Source: Undibacterium parvum | GTDB lineage: Bacteria > Pseudomonadota > Gammaproteobacteria > Burkholderiales > Burkholderiaceae_D | NCBI RefSeq assembly: GCF_003955735.1 | Contig: NZ_CP034464.1 | Location: forward strand, 2,170,001-2,234,000 | Reading direction: 5' to 3' | DNA: 64,000 nucleotides | In this document: piece after piece, positions 1 to 8,359 of the stretch | Position numbering within the stretch: the stretch's first letter is position 1 | Layout: each line of letters starts with the position of its first letter | The notes under the pieces: model-generated | The model's database searches: none | What the model saw: the letters and a program-made list of their open reading frames with translations, nothing else | Told to the model about the DNA's origin: nothing | Translations under genes and position numbers: made by a program

Positions 1-74
1 TCGCTTTGCTGACTAAGCAGGCGGCGTAGTTTATCGCGCGCCGGCCGTTCATCATCGACTATGAGTATTTTCAT
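1..74 (-). CDS. Response regulator, N-terminal fragment (probably LytTR type)
   Basis: Only the first 24 codons are inside the window, read leftward from an ATG at 74. The peptide opens MKILIVDDERPARDKLRRLL, the usual start of a CheY-like receiver domain: a hydrophobic strand followed by the acidic pair DD that helps bind magnesium. It begins 7 bases after the stop of the LytS-type kinase on the same strand, so the two form an operon and a two-component system. Kinases of that class usually pair with LytTR-domain regulators, but the output domain lies outside the window and its type is inferred. Confidence 0.85.
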   Translation of the reverse strand, partial: MKILIVDDERPARDKLRRLLSQQS

Positions 75-81
75 CGCTCCC

Positions 82-1170
82 TCAACATGGCAAACGCAGT
101 GTGGTCTTTACTCCGGCAGGCATCAGCTGGCTAATTTCCAGACTGGCCTTGGTCTGATGTAAAGCCTGCAGACGTTGTCTGAGATTATCCAAGCCTATGG
201 CCTTAGCCGTAGCTGTTTTTACTGCTTGCAGTAGGCCGGCATCATCTTCTAGCGTGATGATCAATTGCCTAGTGTTGGGCGCAGAGATTGATGGCCCCAA
301 GTAAGCCGAAATGCGGATATGCGTAAGTTGCGAGCGCCGTTCTACCGTATGTTTAAAGCTATTTTCTAAGATGGTTTGCAGACTCATCACTGGCACCAGG
401 CAAGACAAACAGTCGTCGGCAATATCCCAGCTGATCTCTACTCTATCGACGAAACGTAGAGACATGAGCTTGGCGTAGGACTGTAGTAAGCGCAGCTCTT
501 GGGCTAAGGCGATTTCGGTTTGTTGATCTAATTCCAGGGTGCCGCGCAAGAGATCGGCAATTTGTGTGAGTGCCGTGTCGGCCAGTTTCAGGTCGGAATA
601 CATGAGGGACGAGACGGTGTTGAGCGCATTAAATAAAAAATGCGGTTGCATCTGCTGTGTCAATCTATGCATCTGCGCCTGACGCAACAAGCTCTGCGAT
701 TTTTCTGAATTTTTCTTTTCCTCCAATAAGGCCGCATAGGCTTGGATACCAAAAATCACCACATAAAATATGCCGAGAAACATCCCTAATTTACTGGTTT
801 CATATAAAAATAATTTGCCCCAGCTTGCATGTTGATAAACCAGCCCTAAGGCGGCATACACGGCATGCCGCAGCGCAAATACGATGACAACAAACAGAGT
901 ACAAATCAGCGGCAGCACCGCCAGTTGCGCCAGAAACCAGCGCATCGGGGTTTGCAATAGTGTTTGGTTAGTGAGTAGCCTCCTCTGCATCAGCAGCAAG
1001 AGCGTGCCGACGATGGCAGAAGAGCTCTCCCAGAAAACCGGCTCCCATATATGTTTGCCACCGCTGCGCAAATGTTCCTGAACCGCTACCGCGATCATCA
1101 GACTCCAGAATAACAACCAGCCTAGCGCCATCGCCTTGCGGATACGAGTGTGGAAAAGTTTGGCGAGCAT
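82..1170 (-). CDS. LytS/YehU-type sensor histidine kinase
   Basis: The protein has 362 residues and four or so hydrophobic N-terminal segments (about residues 12-32, 48-62, 78-112 and 125-147), so it sits in the inner membrane. The cytoplasmic part carries the His_kinase signature MQPHFLFNALNTVSSL, with His177 as the likely phosphorylation site. An N-box follows (LQTILENSFKHTV), typical of the HATPase_c domain of this family. There is no separate periplasmic sensor domain, so the stimulus is probably sensed in the membrane. It is followed directly by the receiver gene ending at 74 and preceded by a LysR regulator with a 15-base gap. Confidence 0.9.
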   Translation of the reverse strand: MLAKLFHTRIRKAMALGWLLFWSLMIAVAVQEHLRSGGKHIWEPVFWESSSAIVGTLLLLMQRRLLTNQTLLQTPMRWFLAQLAVLPLICTLFVVIVFALRHAVYAALGLVYQHASWGKLFLYETSKLGMFLGIFYVVIFGIQAYAALLEEKKNSEKSQSLLRQAQMHRLTQQMQPHFLFNALNTVSSLMYSDLKLADTALTQIADLLRGTLELDQQTEIALAQELRLLQSYAKLMSLRFVDRVEISWDIADDCLSCLVPVMSLQTILENSFKHTVERRSQLTHIRISAYLGPSISAPNTRQLIITLEDDAGLLQAVKTATAKAIGLDNLRQRLQALHQTKASLEISQLMPAGVKTTLRLPC

Positions 1171-1185
1171 AGGCTAGAACTAGAC

Positions 1186-2127
1186 TTACGATGAGGGCAA
1201 CAAACTCTGAGCGCCTAGCCAACGGCCGCTGGCGCACAGCTCACGGCTGACATCGAGTACCAATTTTTCTACTGCCAGTGCGGCATTGGTGAGTGGTAGG
1301 TTTTTGTTTGAGCAGAGCACCACAGTACGCGATAAATCGCTAGCTGAAATACTGCTGGCGCGCATTTCACCGCGTTGTATCTCGGCCAAAAATGGCGATA
1401 CCGGCAAAATCGTCGCGCCCATATCGGCCATGATGGCGGACTTTAAGATCGCTATCGAGGTAATGTCTATGACTTGCTTAATCTCTAGTCCGGCCTGCCT
1501 GACCCGACTTTCTATGCGCGGCCGCACTCCATGCGCAATACTCGGAAGTATCAAACTCGCTTGTAGCGCTTTCGCCAGAGTGATGCTTTTGCGCTGCGTG
1601 GCAAATTGCGAATCAGCGCGCGTGATGTACATCATTTCTTCTTCTACCATAGGCTTGAGATTAAAGCCCGCCAACTGACCGTCGTCAAACAGGATGGCTA
1701 AATTTAATCGGCCAGCGCGCAATTGCTCGGTAAGATTGCCAGTTAATTCTTCGGTTAGCTGAAACACGATGTCGGGATAGGTGGCGCGCACTGCCGTCAA
1801 TAAAGGCAAGGCTAGCGCGCCCGAGGCGCTTTGCGGTATCCCTAGCGCCACCGTGCCGCTGGGTTTGTCGGTCGATTGCGTGACGGCTGACTTGGCATCA
1901 TGGACTTGCTTGAGTATGGCCTGCGCATGCTGATAAAAAATCTTGCCGGCATCGGTGGCTTGCATGCCCTGCGCCGATCTGTGCATCAGGCTGGCCCCGA
2001 GTTCTTCTTCCAGTTGTTGCAGTTGTTGACTCAGCGCAGGCTGGACGATGTGCAAGACCTTGGCGGCACGCGATAGCGAGCCATGCTCAAGGATGGCGAC
2101 AAAGTAACGGAGTTGACGCAGTTCCAT
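1186..2127 (-). CDS. LysR-family transcriptional regulator
   Basis: This is a 313-residue protein of standard LysR length. Residues 1-60 form the winged helix-turn-helix (MELRQLRYFVAILEHGSLSR, then QPALSQQLQQLEEELGASL), and the rest is a periplasmic-binding-protein-like effector domain (from about residue 90). The closest general resemblance is to the nitrogen-assimilation-control/CynR type that starts MELRQLRYF. It lies 15 bases from the downstream kinase and 15 bases from an upstream Lrp gene, all on the same strand. No target gene can be assigned from the sequence. Confidence 0.9.
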   Translation of the reverse strand: MELRQLRYFVAILEHGSLSRAAKVLHIVQPALSQQLQQLEEELGASLMHRSAQGMQATDAGKIFYQHAQAILKQVHDAKSAVTQSTDKPSGTVALGIPQSASGALALPLLTAVRATYPDIVFQLTEELTGNLTEQLRAGRLNLAILFDDGQLAGFNLKPMVEEEMMYITRADSQFATQRKSITLAKALQASLILPSIAHGVRPRIESRVRQAGLEIKQVIDITSIAILKSAIMADMGATILPVSPFLAEIQRGEMRASSISASDLSRTVVLCSNKNLPLTNAALAVEKLVLDVSRELCASGRWLGAQSLLPSS

Positions 2128-2142
2128 GTGAGCCCTAAAAAT

Positions 2143-2592
2143 TTATTCGAGTACCGGCTTGAGCGCGCGGCGCTCTAAAGTCGAGGATAAAATCAAGGAG
2201 GTCGAGGTGGCACCGCAACGCGTGAGGTCGACCAGGATACGTTCTAGTTCGCGCACCGATGGCACCACGACTTTGACGATGCTGCAATCGTCGCCAGTAA
2301 TTGAATGGCATTCAATAACTTCGGGCATTTTCTCTGCCATGGCTGCCACGGCCTGATATTCAGTGCGTCCTGCGATGCGTACGAAAGCGGTGATGTTGTA
2401 GCCCAGTGCTTCTGGATTGACTCTGGCGTGATAACCGGTAATCACCTTGGCCGCCTCCATGCGTTTAACCCGTTCTGCCACGGCCGGCTGGCTTAAGTGT
2501 ATCCGTCTACCGATCTCGGTCAAAGTAATGCGCGCATCGGCCTGCAAAATATCGAGGATTTTTGCATCCATCAGGTCTAATTCTAGTTTCAT
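2143..2592 (-). CDS. Lrp/AsnC-family transcriptional regulator
   Basis: The protein has 149 residues, the usual Lrp length. The N-terminal helix-turn-helix (MDAKILDILQADARITLTEI, then LSQPAVAERVKRME) is followed by an RAM ligand-binding domain from about residue 65. Such proteins sense amino acids and bind DNA as octamers or similar assemblies. It is divergent from the EamA exporter gene at 2721 across a 128-base spacer that must contain both promoters, so control of the exporter, and perhaps of the adjacent LysE exporter, is the simplest inference. Confidence 0.93.
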   Translation of the reverse strand: MKLELDLMDAKILDILQADARITLTEIGRRIHLSQPAVAERVKRMEAAKVITGYHARVNPEALGYNITAFVRIAGRTEYQAVAAMAEKMPEVIECHSITGDDCSIVKVVVPSVRELERILVDLTRCGATSTSLILSSTLERRALKPVLE

Positions 2593-2720
2593 TGAAAATC
2601 ACCCTATTTTCGATTGATACCAAGGTAATGTACTCCATTTGCCTTGGTTTATCTATTTAAAAATCCGAAGCGACCGCATACACTAGTCTCCTTAATTCGA
2701 TCTTACCAGCTCTAGATTTT

Positions 2721-3602
2721 ATGCGCGCACTTCCTCGTTACATCCTCTTGGCTTTACTGACCGTGTATCTGGTCTGGGGCTCTACCTATTTTGCGATTCA
2801 TGTGGCCTTGCAGTCTTTTCCTCCATTTTTATTGATGGGGAGTCGCTTTTTGGTCGCTGGCGGCTTGCTATTTGCCTGGCTGAAATGGCGTGGCACGCCC
2901 AATCCCAGCCGCCTGCAATGGCGCGACGCCGGTATTGTTGGCATGTTGCTGCTCGGTGGCGGCATGGGCTTGACCGCGGTAGGGCAGCAATATGTTTCTT
3001 CCGGCATGACGGCGGTGTTTATTGCCTGTTCACCGATGGTCATGTCGCTTTGTGCCGGGATCTTTGGGGTTTGGCCGAATAAACGTGAATGGCTAGGGAT
3101 ATTGACTGGCTTTTGCGGCGCCCTGCTACTCAGTGGTAGCGCCGAATTATCGGCACAACCGCTAGGTATGATCGCCTTATTGGGGGCCATCATCTGCTGG
3201 GATTTAGGTTCGGTTTTGTCGCAAAAAAAGCTGCATCTGGCTCCGGGTGCCATGGGTTTTGCCAGCGAGATGTTACTCGGTGGTGCGTTCTTGTGTGTAA
3301 TCGGTTTCGCCAAGGGGGAAAATTTTAATACCCCAATTACCCTGCCGGCTTTTTTTGCCTGGTCGTATCTAGTGGTAGCAGGTTCTCTGCTTGCCTTTAC
3401 TGCGTATATGTATTTGCTCTCTAAGGTGAGGCCGGCGCTAGCCTCTAGCTATGCCTACGTAAATCCGGTCATCGCGGTGGCGCTCGGGGTCATATTTGGA
3501 GGCGAAACGCTGGCACCACGTGCAATGCTGGCGATGGCGATTATCTTGCTCAGTGTTCTTCTGATCACCCTTGCACGTAAACCTGAGGATGCAGCTAGCT
3601 AA
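2721..3602 (+). CDS. EamA/DMT-family exporter (YedA-like)
   Basis: A 293-residue, very hydrophobic protein with ten predicted membrane helices arranged as two EamA repeats. The start matches the RhaT/YedA group (YLVWGSTYFAIHVALQSFPP), and a second repeat begins near residue 150. Members export amino acids, metabolites or drugs across the inner membrane in exchange for protons. It lies beside a divergent Lrp gene and is followed after 58 bases by a LysE/RhtB exporter, so an amino-acid efflux unit is likely. The exact substrate cannot be read from the sequence. Confidence 0.88.
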   Translation: MRALPRYILLALLTVYLVWGSTYFAIHVALQSFPPFLLMGSRFLVAGGLLFAWLKWRGTPNPSRLQWRDAGIVGMLLLGGGMGLTAVGQQYVSSGMTAVFIACSPMVMSLCAGIFGVWPNKREWLGILTGFCGALLLSGSAELSAQPLGMIALLGAIICWDLGSVLSQKKLHLAPGAMGFASEMLLGGAFLCVIGFAKGENFNTPITLPAFFAWSYLVVAGSLLAFTAYMYLLSKVRPALASSYAYVNPVIAVALGVIFGGETLAPRAMLAMAIILLSVLLITLARKPEDAAS

Positions 3603-3660
3603 AGCCAGGGTATTTAGTGTCACCTAATTTTTATTTTTAATTTTTTATCTGGAGCCTGCC

Positions 3661-4293
3661 ATGAGCTGGGAAGCCTATTTCATCTTTATCGTCACCACCG
3701 GCGTCATTTGCCTGACACCCGGCCCTGCTGCCTTACTCATCGTGGCGCAAGGTATATCCAACGGCATGCGCCGTTCCTATTGGGCAATCGCGGGGATCGC
3801 CTTGGCCAATGCGCTGTATTTCGCCTTATCGGCGACCGGCATCGCGGCCTTAATCGTCGCCAGTAGTAATTTATTCTCTGTTATCAAATGGGCTGGTGTC
3901 GCGTATCTGTTTTATCTGGGAATTTCGACCATGTTGAGTAAAGGTAGTGCGTTCTCGGTCAGTAGTGAGCCAAATGTAGCGATACAGGGTTGGGCAGCGT
4001 TTTGGAATGCGGTCATCGTCGAACTTTCTAACCCCAAGGCCTTATTGTATTTCGTTGCTCTGTTGCCGCAGTTTATCAATCCTGATAAACCTATAGGACA
4101 ACAGATGTTAATTTACGGCAGCACGTGCATCGCCTTGGATGCCATGACCTATAGCTTTTATGCCTGGTTGGGGAGTAAAACCAAAAAATTCACTGCGAAC
4201 GCCAGGTTCGTTAAAACCAGTAATCGGGCATCTGGCGGCTTATTGATGTTGGCCGGAATTCTAATGGCGGGTGTCAAGCGCGTGGCGCATTAA
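3661..4293 (+). CDS. LysE/RhtB-family amino-acid exporter
   Basis: A 210-residue inner-membrane protein with the family opening: a first helix ending in LTPGPAALLIVAQGISNG, where the PGP motif is diagnostic of RhtB/LysE carriers. Five to six hydrophobic segments follow. RhtB-type proteins export homoserine, threonine or related amino acids. The gene follows the EamA exporter on the same strand. After its stop come a 104-base palindromic repeat and a strong hairpin terminator. Confidence 0.92.
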   Translation: MSWEAYFIFIVTTGVICLTPGPAALLIVAQGISNGMRRSYWAIAGIALANALYFALSATGIAALIVASSNLFSVIKWAGVAYLFYLGISTMLSKGSAFSVSSEPNVAIQGWAAFWNAVIVELSNPKALLYFVALLPQFINPDKPIGQQMLIYGSTCIALDAMTYSFYAWLGSKTKKFTANARFVKTSNRASGGLLMLAGILMAGVKRVAH

Positions 4294-4295
4294 TT

Positions 4296-4399
4296 TAGGA
4301 CTTTCGCAAAACCACCCCAGCGTTGTTGCGCTCGCCTTGCCGTACTAGCGTACGGTCTTCGGCGCGCTCCTAGCGGGAACAATTTTGCCTAAGTCTTAA
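4296..4399. repeat. Dispersed 104-105 bp palindromic repeat, copy 1
   Basis: The unit starts TAGGACTTTCGCAAAACC and ends with the near-complementary AATTTTGCCTAAGTCTTAA, so the ends can pair. In the middle, 4340-4355 is a perfect inverted repeat (CCGTAC-TAGC-GTACGG). A second copy with the same ends and order lies at 49732-49836, and a shortened, inverted copy lies at 60143-60219. Both full copies sit just after a plus-strand gene and just before a terminator hairpin. It is too short to encode a protein and behaves like a REP/MITE-type element. Confidence 0.85.
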
Positions 4400-4406
4400 G
4401 TTAAAT

Positions 4407-4437
4407 AAAAAAAGGCTCCAGAAAGGAGCCTTTTTTT
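4407..4437. terminator. Bidirectional rho-independent terminator
   Basis: The perfect stem AAAAAAAGGCTCC / GGAGCCTTTTTTT with loop AGAAA gives a GC-rich core and a T-tract on both strands. It lies between the convergent LysE exporter (plus) and diguanylate cyclase (minus) genes and can serve both. Confidence 0.95.
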
Positions 4438-4463
4438 ATTTCAGCGAGCTGCCTGCGTTCCGG

Positions 4464-5525
4464 CTAGAAAAATTCCACGTCATCGTTGGAATGCTCTATC
4501 TTTAGATCTCCATTCGCTACCAAATCATCGTAAAAATAGGTTTTATTTCTACCATTACTCTTAGCGAAATAAAGCGCCTGATCGGCTCGGCCTATGATGC
4601 CGACTGCAGGCTCATAGGGATTGATCTGAACAAAGCCGATACTGACCGTGACTGTGCCCACTTGCGGAAAATTATATTGTGCGACATTTTCACGAAAACG
4701 CTCGAAGATTTGTTTGGCATCCTCCAGCGAGGTGGAGCGCAACAAAATAACAAATTCTTCGCCGCCAAAACGAAATAATTTATCGCTGGGACGGAACGAG
4801 GAACGCAGTAGATTGGCGATCAAAATCAGGACTTCATCGCCGTAGACATGACCAAACTGATCATTCACGCGTTTAAAATGATCGATGTCTAACACGGCTA
4901 ACCAATGTTGTTTCTCCCGCACATCATGACGACGATCTGGATCCATGCGTCTATCTTCGGTCGATGCCCCGGCCTCAGCTCCAGCCGCGCTGCGCAAAAT
5001 CTTTGAAAAATTATCGTCAAAAGTCTTACGGTTCAGTAAGCCAGTTAAAGAATCGCGTTCACTATAATCGAGTAAATTTTGGAAGTTACGATACACAATC
5101 AAAATACCATTCATGACTTCTTTGGTATTTTGGTTATACGTGGCCGGATTGGTAATTTCTAGACAAGTATGGACTTTGTCATGCATCCAGATCGGCAACC
5201 AAACTGTGCGTATGCCATTTGCATCGAGGGTCTCGATGACATTTTGATGCTCGGCTATGCCTTTTTGTAAGTCAGGGAAATGTGAAATCAGCTCACCGTT
5301 ATGATTGACTGCAGCGCCCTCGTCAGCAACGATCAATTTATCATCTTCAAACGAAATTCTTGGTTTAACGAAAATGTGTTGGCCAGAAACCAGAATATCT
5401 AAGACGCGCGCCTGTGCCGCCTGGGTCAACTCGCGCAAGGCGGAAATGACGGAAATATTCAGGAGCTCGTGATCCCTATGCCCGGTAATCTCCACCAGAT
5501 GTTTAATAATTGTGTCCATACTCAC
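4464..5525 (-). CDS. Diguanylate cyclase (GGDEF domain) with GAF-like N-terminal region
   Basis: The protein has about 353 residues. The C-terminal half is a GGDEF domain with an intact active site, GGEEF at residues 254-258, so it should make cyclic di-GMP from two GTP. An RPSD sequence at 245-248, five residues before GGEEF, fits the inhibitory I-site (RxxD). Residues 1-150 resemble a soluble sensory domain (GAF-like, weak call); there is no transmembrane helix. The insert at about 185-205 (ASTEDRRMDPDRRHD) is unusual and charged. The start is either GTG at 5525 or ATG at 5519; neither has a good ribosome site. Cyclic di-GMP often controls exopolysaccharide, which may link it to the downstream locus. 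Confidence 0.9.
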   Translation of the reverse strand: MSMDTIIKHLVEITGHRDHELLNISVISALRELTQAAQARVLDILVSGQHIFVKPRISFEDDKLIVADEGAAVNHNGELISHFPDLQKGIAEHQNVIETLDANGIRTVWLPIWMHDKVHTCLEITNPATYNQNTKEVMNGILIVYRNFQNLLDYSERDSLTGLLNRKTFDDNFSKILRSAAGAEAGASTEDRRMDPDRRHDVREKQHWLAVLDIDHFKRVNDQFGHVYGDEVLILIANLLRSSFRPSDKLFRFGGEEFVILLRSTSLEDAKQIFERFRENVAQYNFPQVGTVTVSIGFVQINPYEPAVGIIGRADQALYFAKSNGRNKTYFYDDLVANGDLKIEHSNDDVEFF

Positions 5526-5777
5526 TATCTAAGAGGTGCCTGTCTGCGTCTGGGGGAGCGTATTTTGCTTACGCAGTCTCAAGAAATTATCTATTCCAAT
5601 CATAGGGCGAAGACGAGCTGTCGATTCTTTGCCTGAACCGCGCAACCGAATAGTCATTTTATACCCAGGTTGTTGAAGAGTAACCCCAAATTTTAACGTC
5701 TGCTCAAATAATTTGCATTGCAACTCTACTCACATTTTTATATTAACAAGAAAATACTTACAAATTGCGGCAAATAG

Positions 5778-5797
5778 TTTGGTTTTTTTAAACCAAA
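5778..5797. other. AT-rich hairpin TTTGGTTT-N4-AAACCAAA
   Basis: A perfect 8-bp inverted repeat with a TTTT loop lies 14 bases from the strong terminator at 5811. Its stem is mostly A:T, so it would be weak alone. It may assist termination of ompW transcription or mark the far end of the diguanylate cyclase leader. Confidence 0.5.
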
Positions 5798-5810
5798 TAA
5801 GTCCGACGAC

Positions 5811-5844
5811 GCAAAAAAAACCGGCTGTAGCCGGTTTTTTTTGC
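5811..5844. terminator. Terminator of ompW (perfect 16-bp stem)
   Basis: The stem GCAAAAAAAACCGGCT / AGCCGGTTTTTTTTGC is a perfect 16-bp inverted repeat with a 2-base loop. It lies 20 bases beyond the ompW stop on the minus strand and has T-tracts on either strand. Confidence 0.93.
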
Positions 5845-5863
5845 TTCATAAGGCGATGCAAGC

Positions 5864-6481
5864 TTAGAAACGATAGCCGACGCCGACGCCGAACAACCAT
5901 GGATCAATTTGTACCGCGCTCACTTTTGCGCCGTTGATGCTGACGTCACTGCGAATCTGAACTTTTTTGATGTCCAGATTTAAAGACCAATTTTTGTCCA
6001 GTTTGTAATCGATACCCGCTTGCACTACCAAACCAAAGCTGTTTTTATCCAGACCGCCCTTGCCACCCAATAACTCCACATTAGAAATACTTGTGTAGTT
6101 TAAGCCGGCACCAAGGTAAGGACTAAATTGCGCTTCAGGCATAAAATGATATTTAGCTGTCAAGCTTGGTGGCAAATGCTTAAAAGTTCCGATTTTTACG
6201 CCATCCAGTTTGACATCATGTTCTTGTGGGTAAGTTAGGATTAATTCTGCTGACAAATTAGGGCTGAAATAGTAAGAAATATCCACTTCTGGAATCGTCT
6301 TGTCGCTGACCGTGATGCGATCCGATGCCGTATTCGTATCACCTTTTATTGGATCTGATCCATTTGCAGTGCTGATGTTAACAACGCGGGCGCGTACTTG
6401 CCATGGGCTTTGTTGCGCTGCAGCTTGATTTGCTGCCAGGCAGATAGCTGCCAAAGAGAGTGCTAATGCTATTTTTTTCAT
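5864..6481 (-). CDS. ompW: OmpW-family outer membrane protein
   Basis: A 205-residue protein with a classical signal peptide (MKKIALALSLAAICLAANQAAA, cleavage near residue 22) and an eight-stranded beta-barrel pattern ending in the aromatic residue of GVGVGYRF, the usual outer-membrane insertion signal. The family motif around YLGAGLNYT and the length fit OmpW. These porins pass small hydrophobic compounds. The ribosome site AAGGA lies 7 bases before the ATG. An FNR-type box sits 61-74 bases upstream, which fits known anaerobic control of ompW in enterobacteria. A strong terminator follows. Confidence 0.93.
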   Translation of the reverse strand: MKKIALALSLAAICLAANQAAAQQSPWQVRARVVNISTANGSDPIKGDTNTASDRITVSDKTIPEVDISYYFSPNLSAELILTYPQEHDVKLDGVKIGTFKHLPPSLTAKYHFMPEAQFSPYLGAGLNYTSISNVELLGGKGGLDKNSFGLVVQAGIDYKLDKNWSLNLDIKKVQIRSDVSINGAKVSAVQIDPWLFGVGVGYRF

Positions 6482-6506
6482 TTTTTATTCCTTAGATTTA
6501 ATGGTG

Positions 6507-6555
6507 CAGTGCCAGTGTAGTGCTGCGACGCAGCATGCCATTTGAGCTAGATCAA
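6507..6555 (-). promoter_or_regulatory. ompW promoter with class II FNR box
   Basis: The sequence TTGAG-CTAG-ATCAA at 6542-6555 differs from the FNR consensus TTGAT-N4-ATCAA at one position. On the minus strand a -10-like TACACT lies at 6519-6514, which would place the start of transcription near 6507. The FNR box is then centred about 41.5 bases upstream, exactly the class II activator position. The start site itself is inferred. Confidence 0.75.
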
Positions 6556-6653
6556 GATTGGTGCGTAGCACAAAATTGCAGCTTAACTCCCATAACAGTG
6601 CTGGCTTGATGTATCCTTCTTACCATCATCTTTACTCATAAAATACGACCAAA

Positions 6654-8321
6654 ATGGCTCAATACGTTTACACCATGAATCGCGTCGGCAAAATCGTGCC
6701 GCCTAAACGTCAGATACTGAAAGACATCTCCCTTTCCTTTTTTCCGGGTGCCAAAATTGGCGTGCTTGGCTTGAACGGATCAGGTAAATCTTCGCTACTA
6801 AAAATTATGGCCGGCCTGGATAAAGATATTCAGGGCGAAGCGGTGCCCATGCCGAATTTAAATATCGGCTATCTGCCACAAGAGCCGCAGCTCGATCCTG
6901 AGCAAACCGTACGTCAGGCCGTTGAATCGGCTTTGGGCGAAGTGTTTGAAGCCCAGGCCAAACTGGAAGAAGTGTATGCAGCCTATGCCGAAGAGGGCGC
7001 GGATTTTGACGCACTGGCGAACGAACAGGCTAGATTAGAAGCGATTATCTCGACTTCATCCGGCGATAACGTGCAACTACAATTGGAAATGGCAGCAGAT
7101 GCTCTGCGCTTGCCACCCTGGGACGCCAAAATCGGCGTACTTTCTGGCGGTGAAAAGCGTCGCGTCGCACTGTGCAAACTTTTACTGTCCAAGCCAGACA
7201 TGCTCTTGCTCGATGAGCCTACCAACCATCTGGATGCTGAATCGGTAGATTGGCTAGAGCAATTTTTACTGCGCTTCCCTGGCACTGTGGTGGCGATTAC
7301 CCATGATCGCTATTTCTTGGATAACGCGGCCGAGTGGATACTTGAACTTGATCGCGGTGCGGGTATCCCTTGGAAGGGTAATTACAGCTCGTGGCTGGAT
7401 CAAAAACAGACACGCTTGAAACAGGAAGAGTCGACAGAGTCGGCACGCCAAAAAGCACTGCAAAAAGAATTGGAATGGTCGCGTCAAAATCCTAAGGCGC
7501 GTCAAGCCAAGAGCAAGGCGCGTCTGGCCCGCTTCAACGAGATGAGCGAGCACGAATACCAGAAGCGTAACGAGACCCAGGAAATTTTTATTCCGGTTGC
7601 AGAACGCTTGGGGAATGAAGTTATAGAATTTAAAAATGTCAGCAAAGCCTTTGGCGATAGGCTGTTGATAGACAATCTTAGTTTCAAAATTCCACCAGGC
7701 GCCATCGTCGGTATTATTGGCCCGAACGGAGCTGGTAAATCGACCTTGTTCAAAATGATTAAAGGTCTAGAGCAACCAGATAGCGGCGAAGTACTGCTAG
7801 GCCAAACTGCAAAAATATCTCTGGTTGACCAGTCACGTGAAGATTTGACGAATACTAAGACGGTATTTGATGATGTGGCTAACGGCGCGGATATTCTGAC
7901 GGTAGGTCGCTTTGAAATGCCTTCGCGTGCTTACTTGGGACGTTTTAATTTTAAAGGTGGAGATCAGCAAAAAATTGTGGGTAACTTATCGGGTGGTGAG
8001 CGCGGTCGTTTGCATTTGGCGAAAACCTTGCTGCAAGGCGGTAACGTTCTGCTCCTCGATGAACCTTCCAATGATCTCGATATTGAAACCTTGCGCGCTC
8101 TGGAAGATGCCTTGCTGGAATTTGCCGGCAGCGTGATGGTGATCTCACATGATCGCTGGTTCCTAGATAGGATCGCGACCCATATCCTAGCTTTCGAAGG
8201 CAATTCGCAAGTCTCCTTCTTCGACGGTAATTATCAGGAATATGAAGCGGATAAGAAGAAACGTTTGGGTGAAGAAGGTGCAAAACCTAAGCGGATACGC
8301 TACAAGCCTTTGTCTGTGTAG
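6654..8321 (+). CDS. ettA: EttA, energy-dependent translational throttle ABC-F ATPase
   Basis: A 555-residue ABC-F protein with two ATPase domains in one chain and no membrane segment. Domain 1 has Walker A GLNGSGKSS and signature LSGGEKRRVA; domain 2 has Walker A GPNGAGKST and signature LSGGERGRLHL. The linker is rich in Arg and Lys (about residues 255-300). The start MAQYVYTMNRVGK is diagnostic of EttA. EttA binds the ribosomal E site and gates the first elongation step according to the ATP/ADP ratio. It is divergent from ompW and is followed 38 bases later by a FliL-like gene. Confidence 0.96.
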   Translation: MAQYVYTMNRVGKIVPPKRQILKDISLSFFPGAKIGVLGLNGSGKSSLLKIMAGLDKDIQGEAVPMPNLNIGYLPQEPQLDPEQTVRQAVESALGEVFEAQAKLEEVYAAYAEEGADFDALANEQARLEAIISTSSGDNVQLQLEMAADALRLPPWDAKIGVLSGGEKRRVALCKLLLSKPDMLLLDEPTNHLDAESVDWLEQFLLRFPGTVVAITHDRYFLDNAAEWILELDRGAGIPWKGNYSSWLDQKQTRLKQEESTESARQKALQKELEWSRQNPKARQAKSKARLARFNEMSEHEYQKRNETQEIFIPVAERLGNEVIEFKNVSKAFGDRLLIDNLSFKIPPGAIVGIIGPNGAGKSTLFKMIKGLEQPDSGEVLLGQTAKISLVDQSREDLTNTKTVFDDVANGADILTVGRFEMPSRAYLGRFNFKGGDQQKIVGNLSGGERGRLHLAKTLLQGGNVLLLDEPSNDLDIETLRALEDALLEFAGSVMVISHDRWFLDRIATHILAFEGNSQVSFFDGNYQEYEADKKKRLGEEGAKPKRIRYKPLSV

Positions 8322-8359
8322 AGTAAAAAGCTGGTTCACTTAATTGATAGGGGATACAC

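Noticed and set aside
5529..5723. Open frame of 64 codons on the minus strand just upstream of the diguanylate cyclase
   Set aside because: No ribosome site, no recognisable domain, and the residue pattern (many R, Q, T) looks like chance translation of a leader region.
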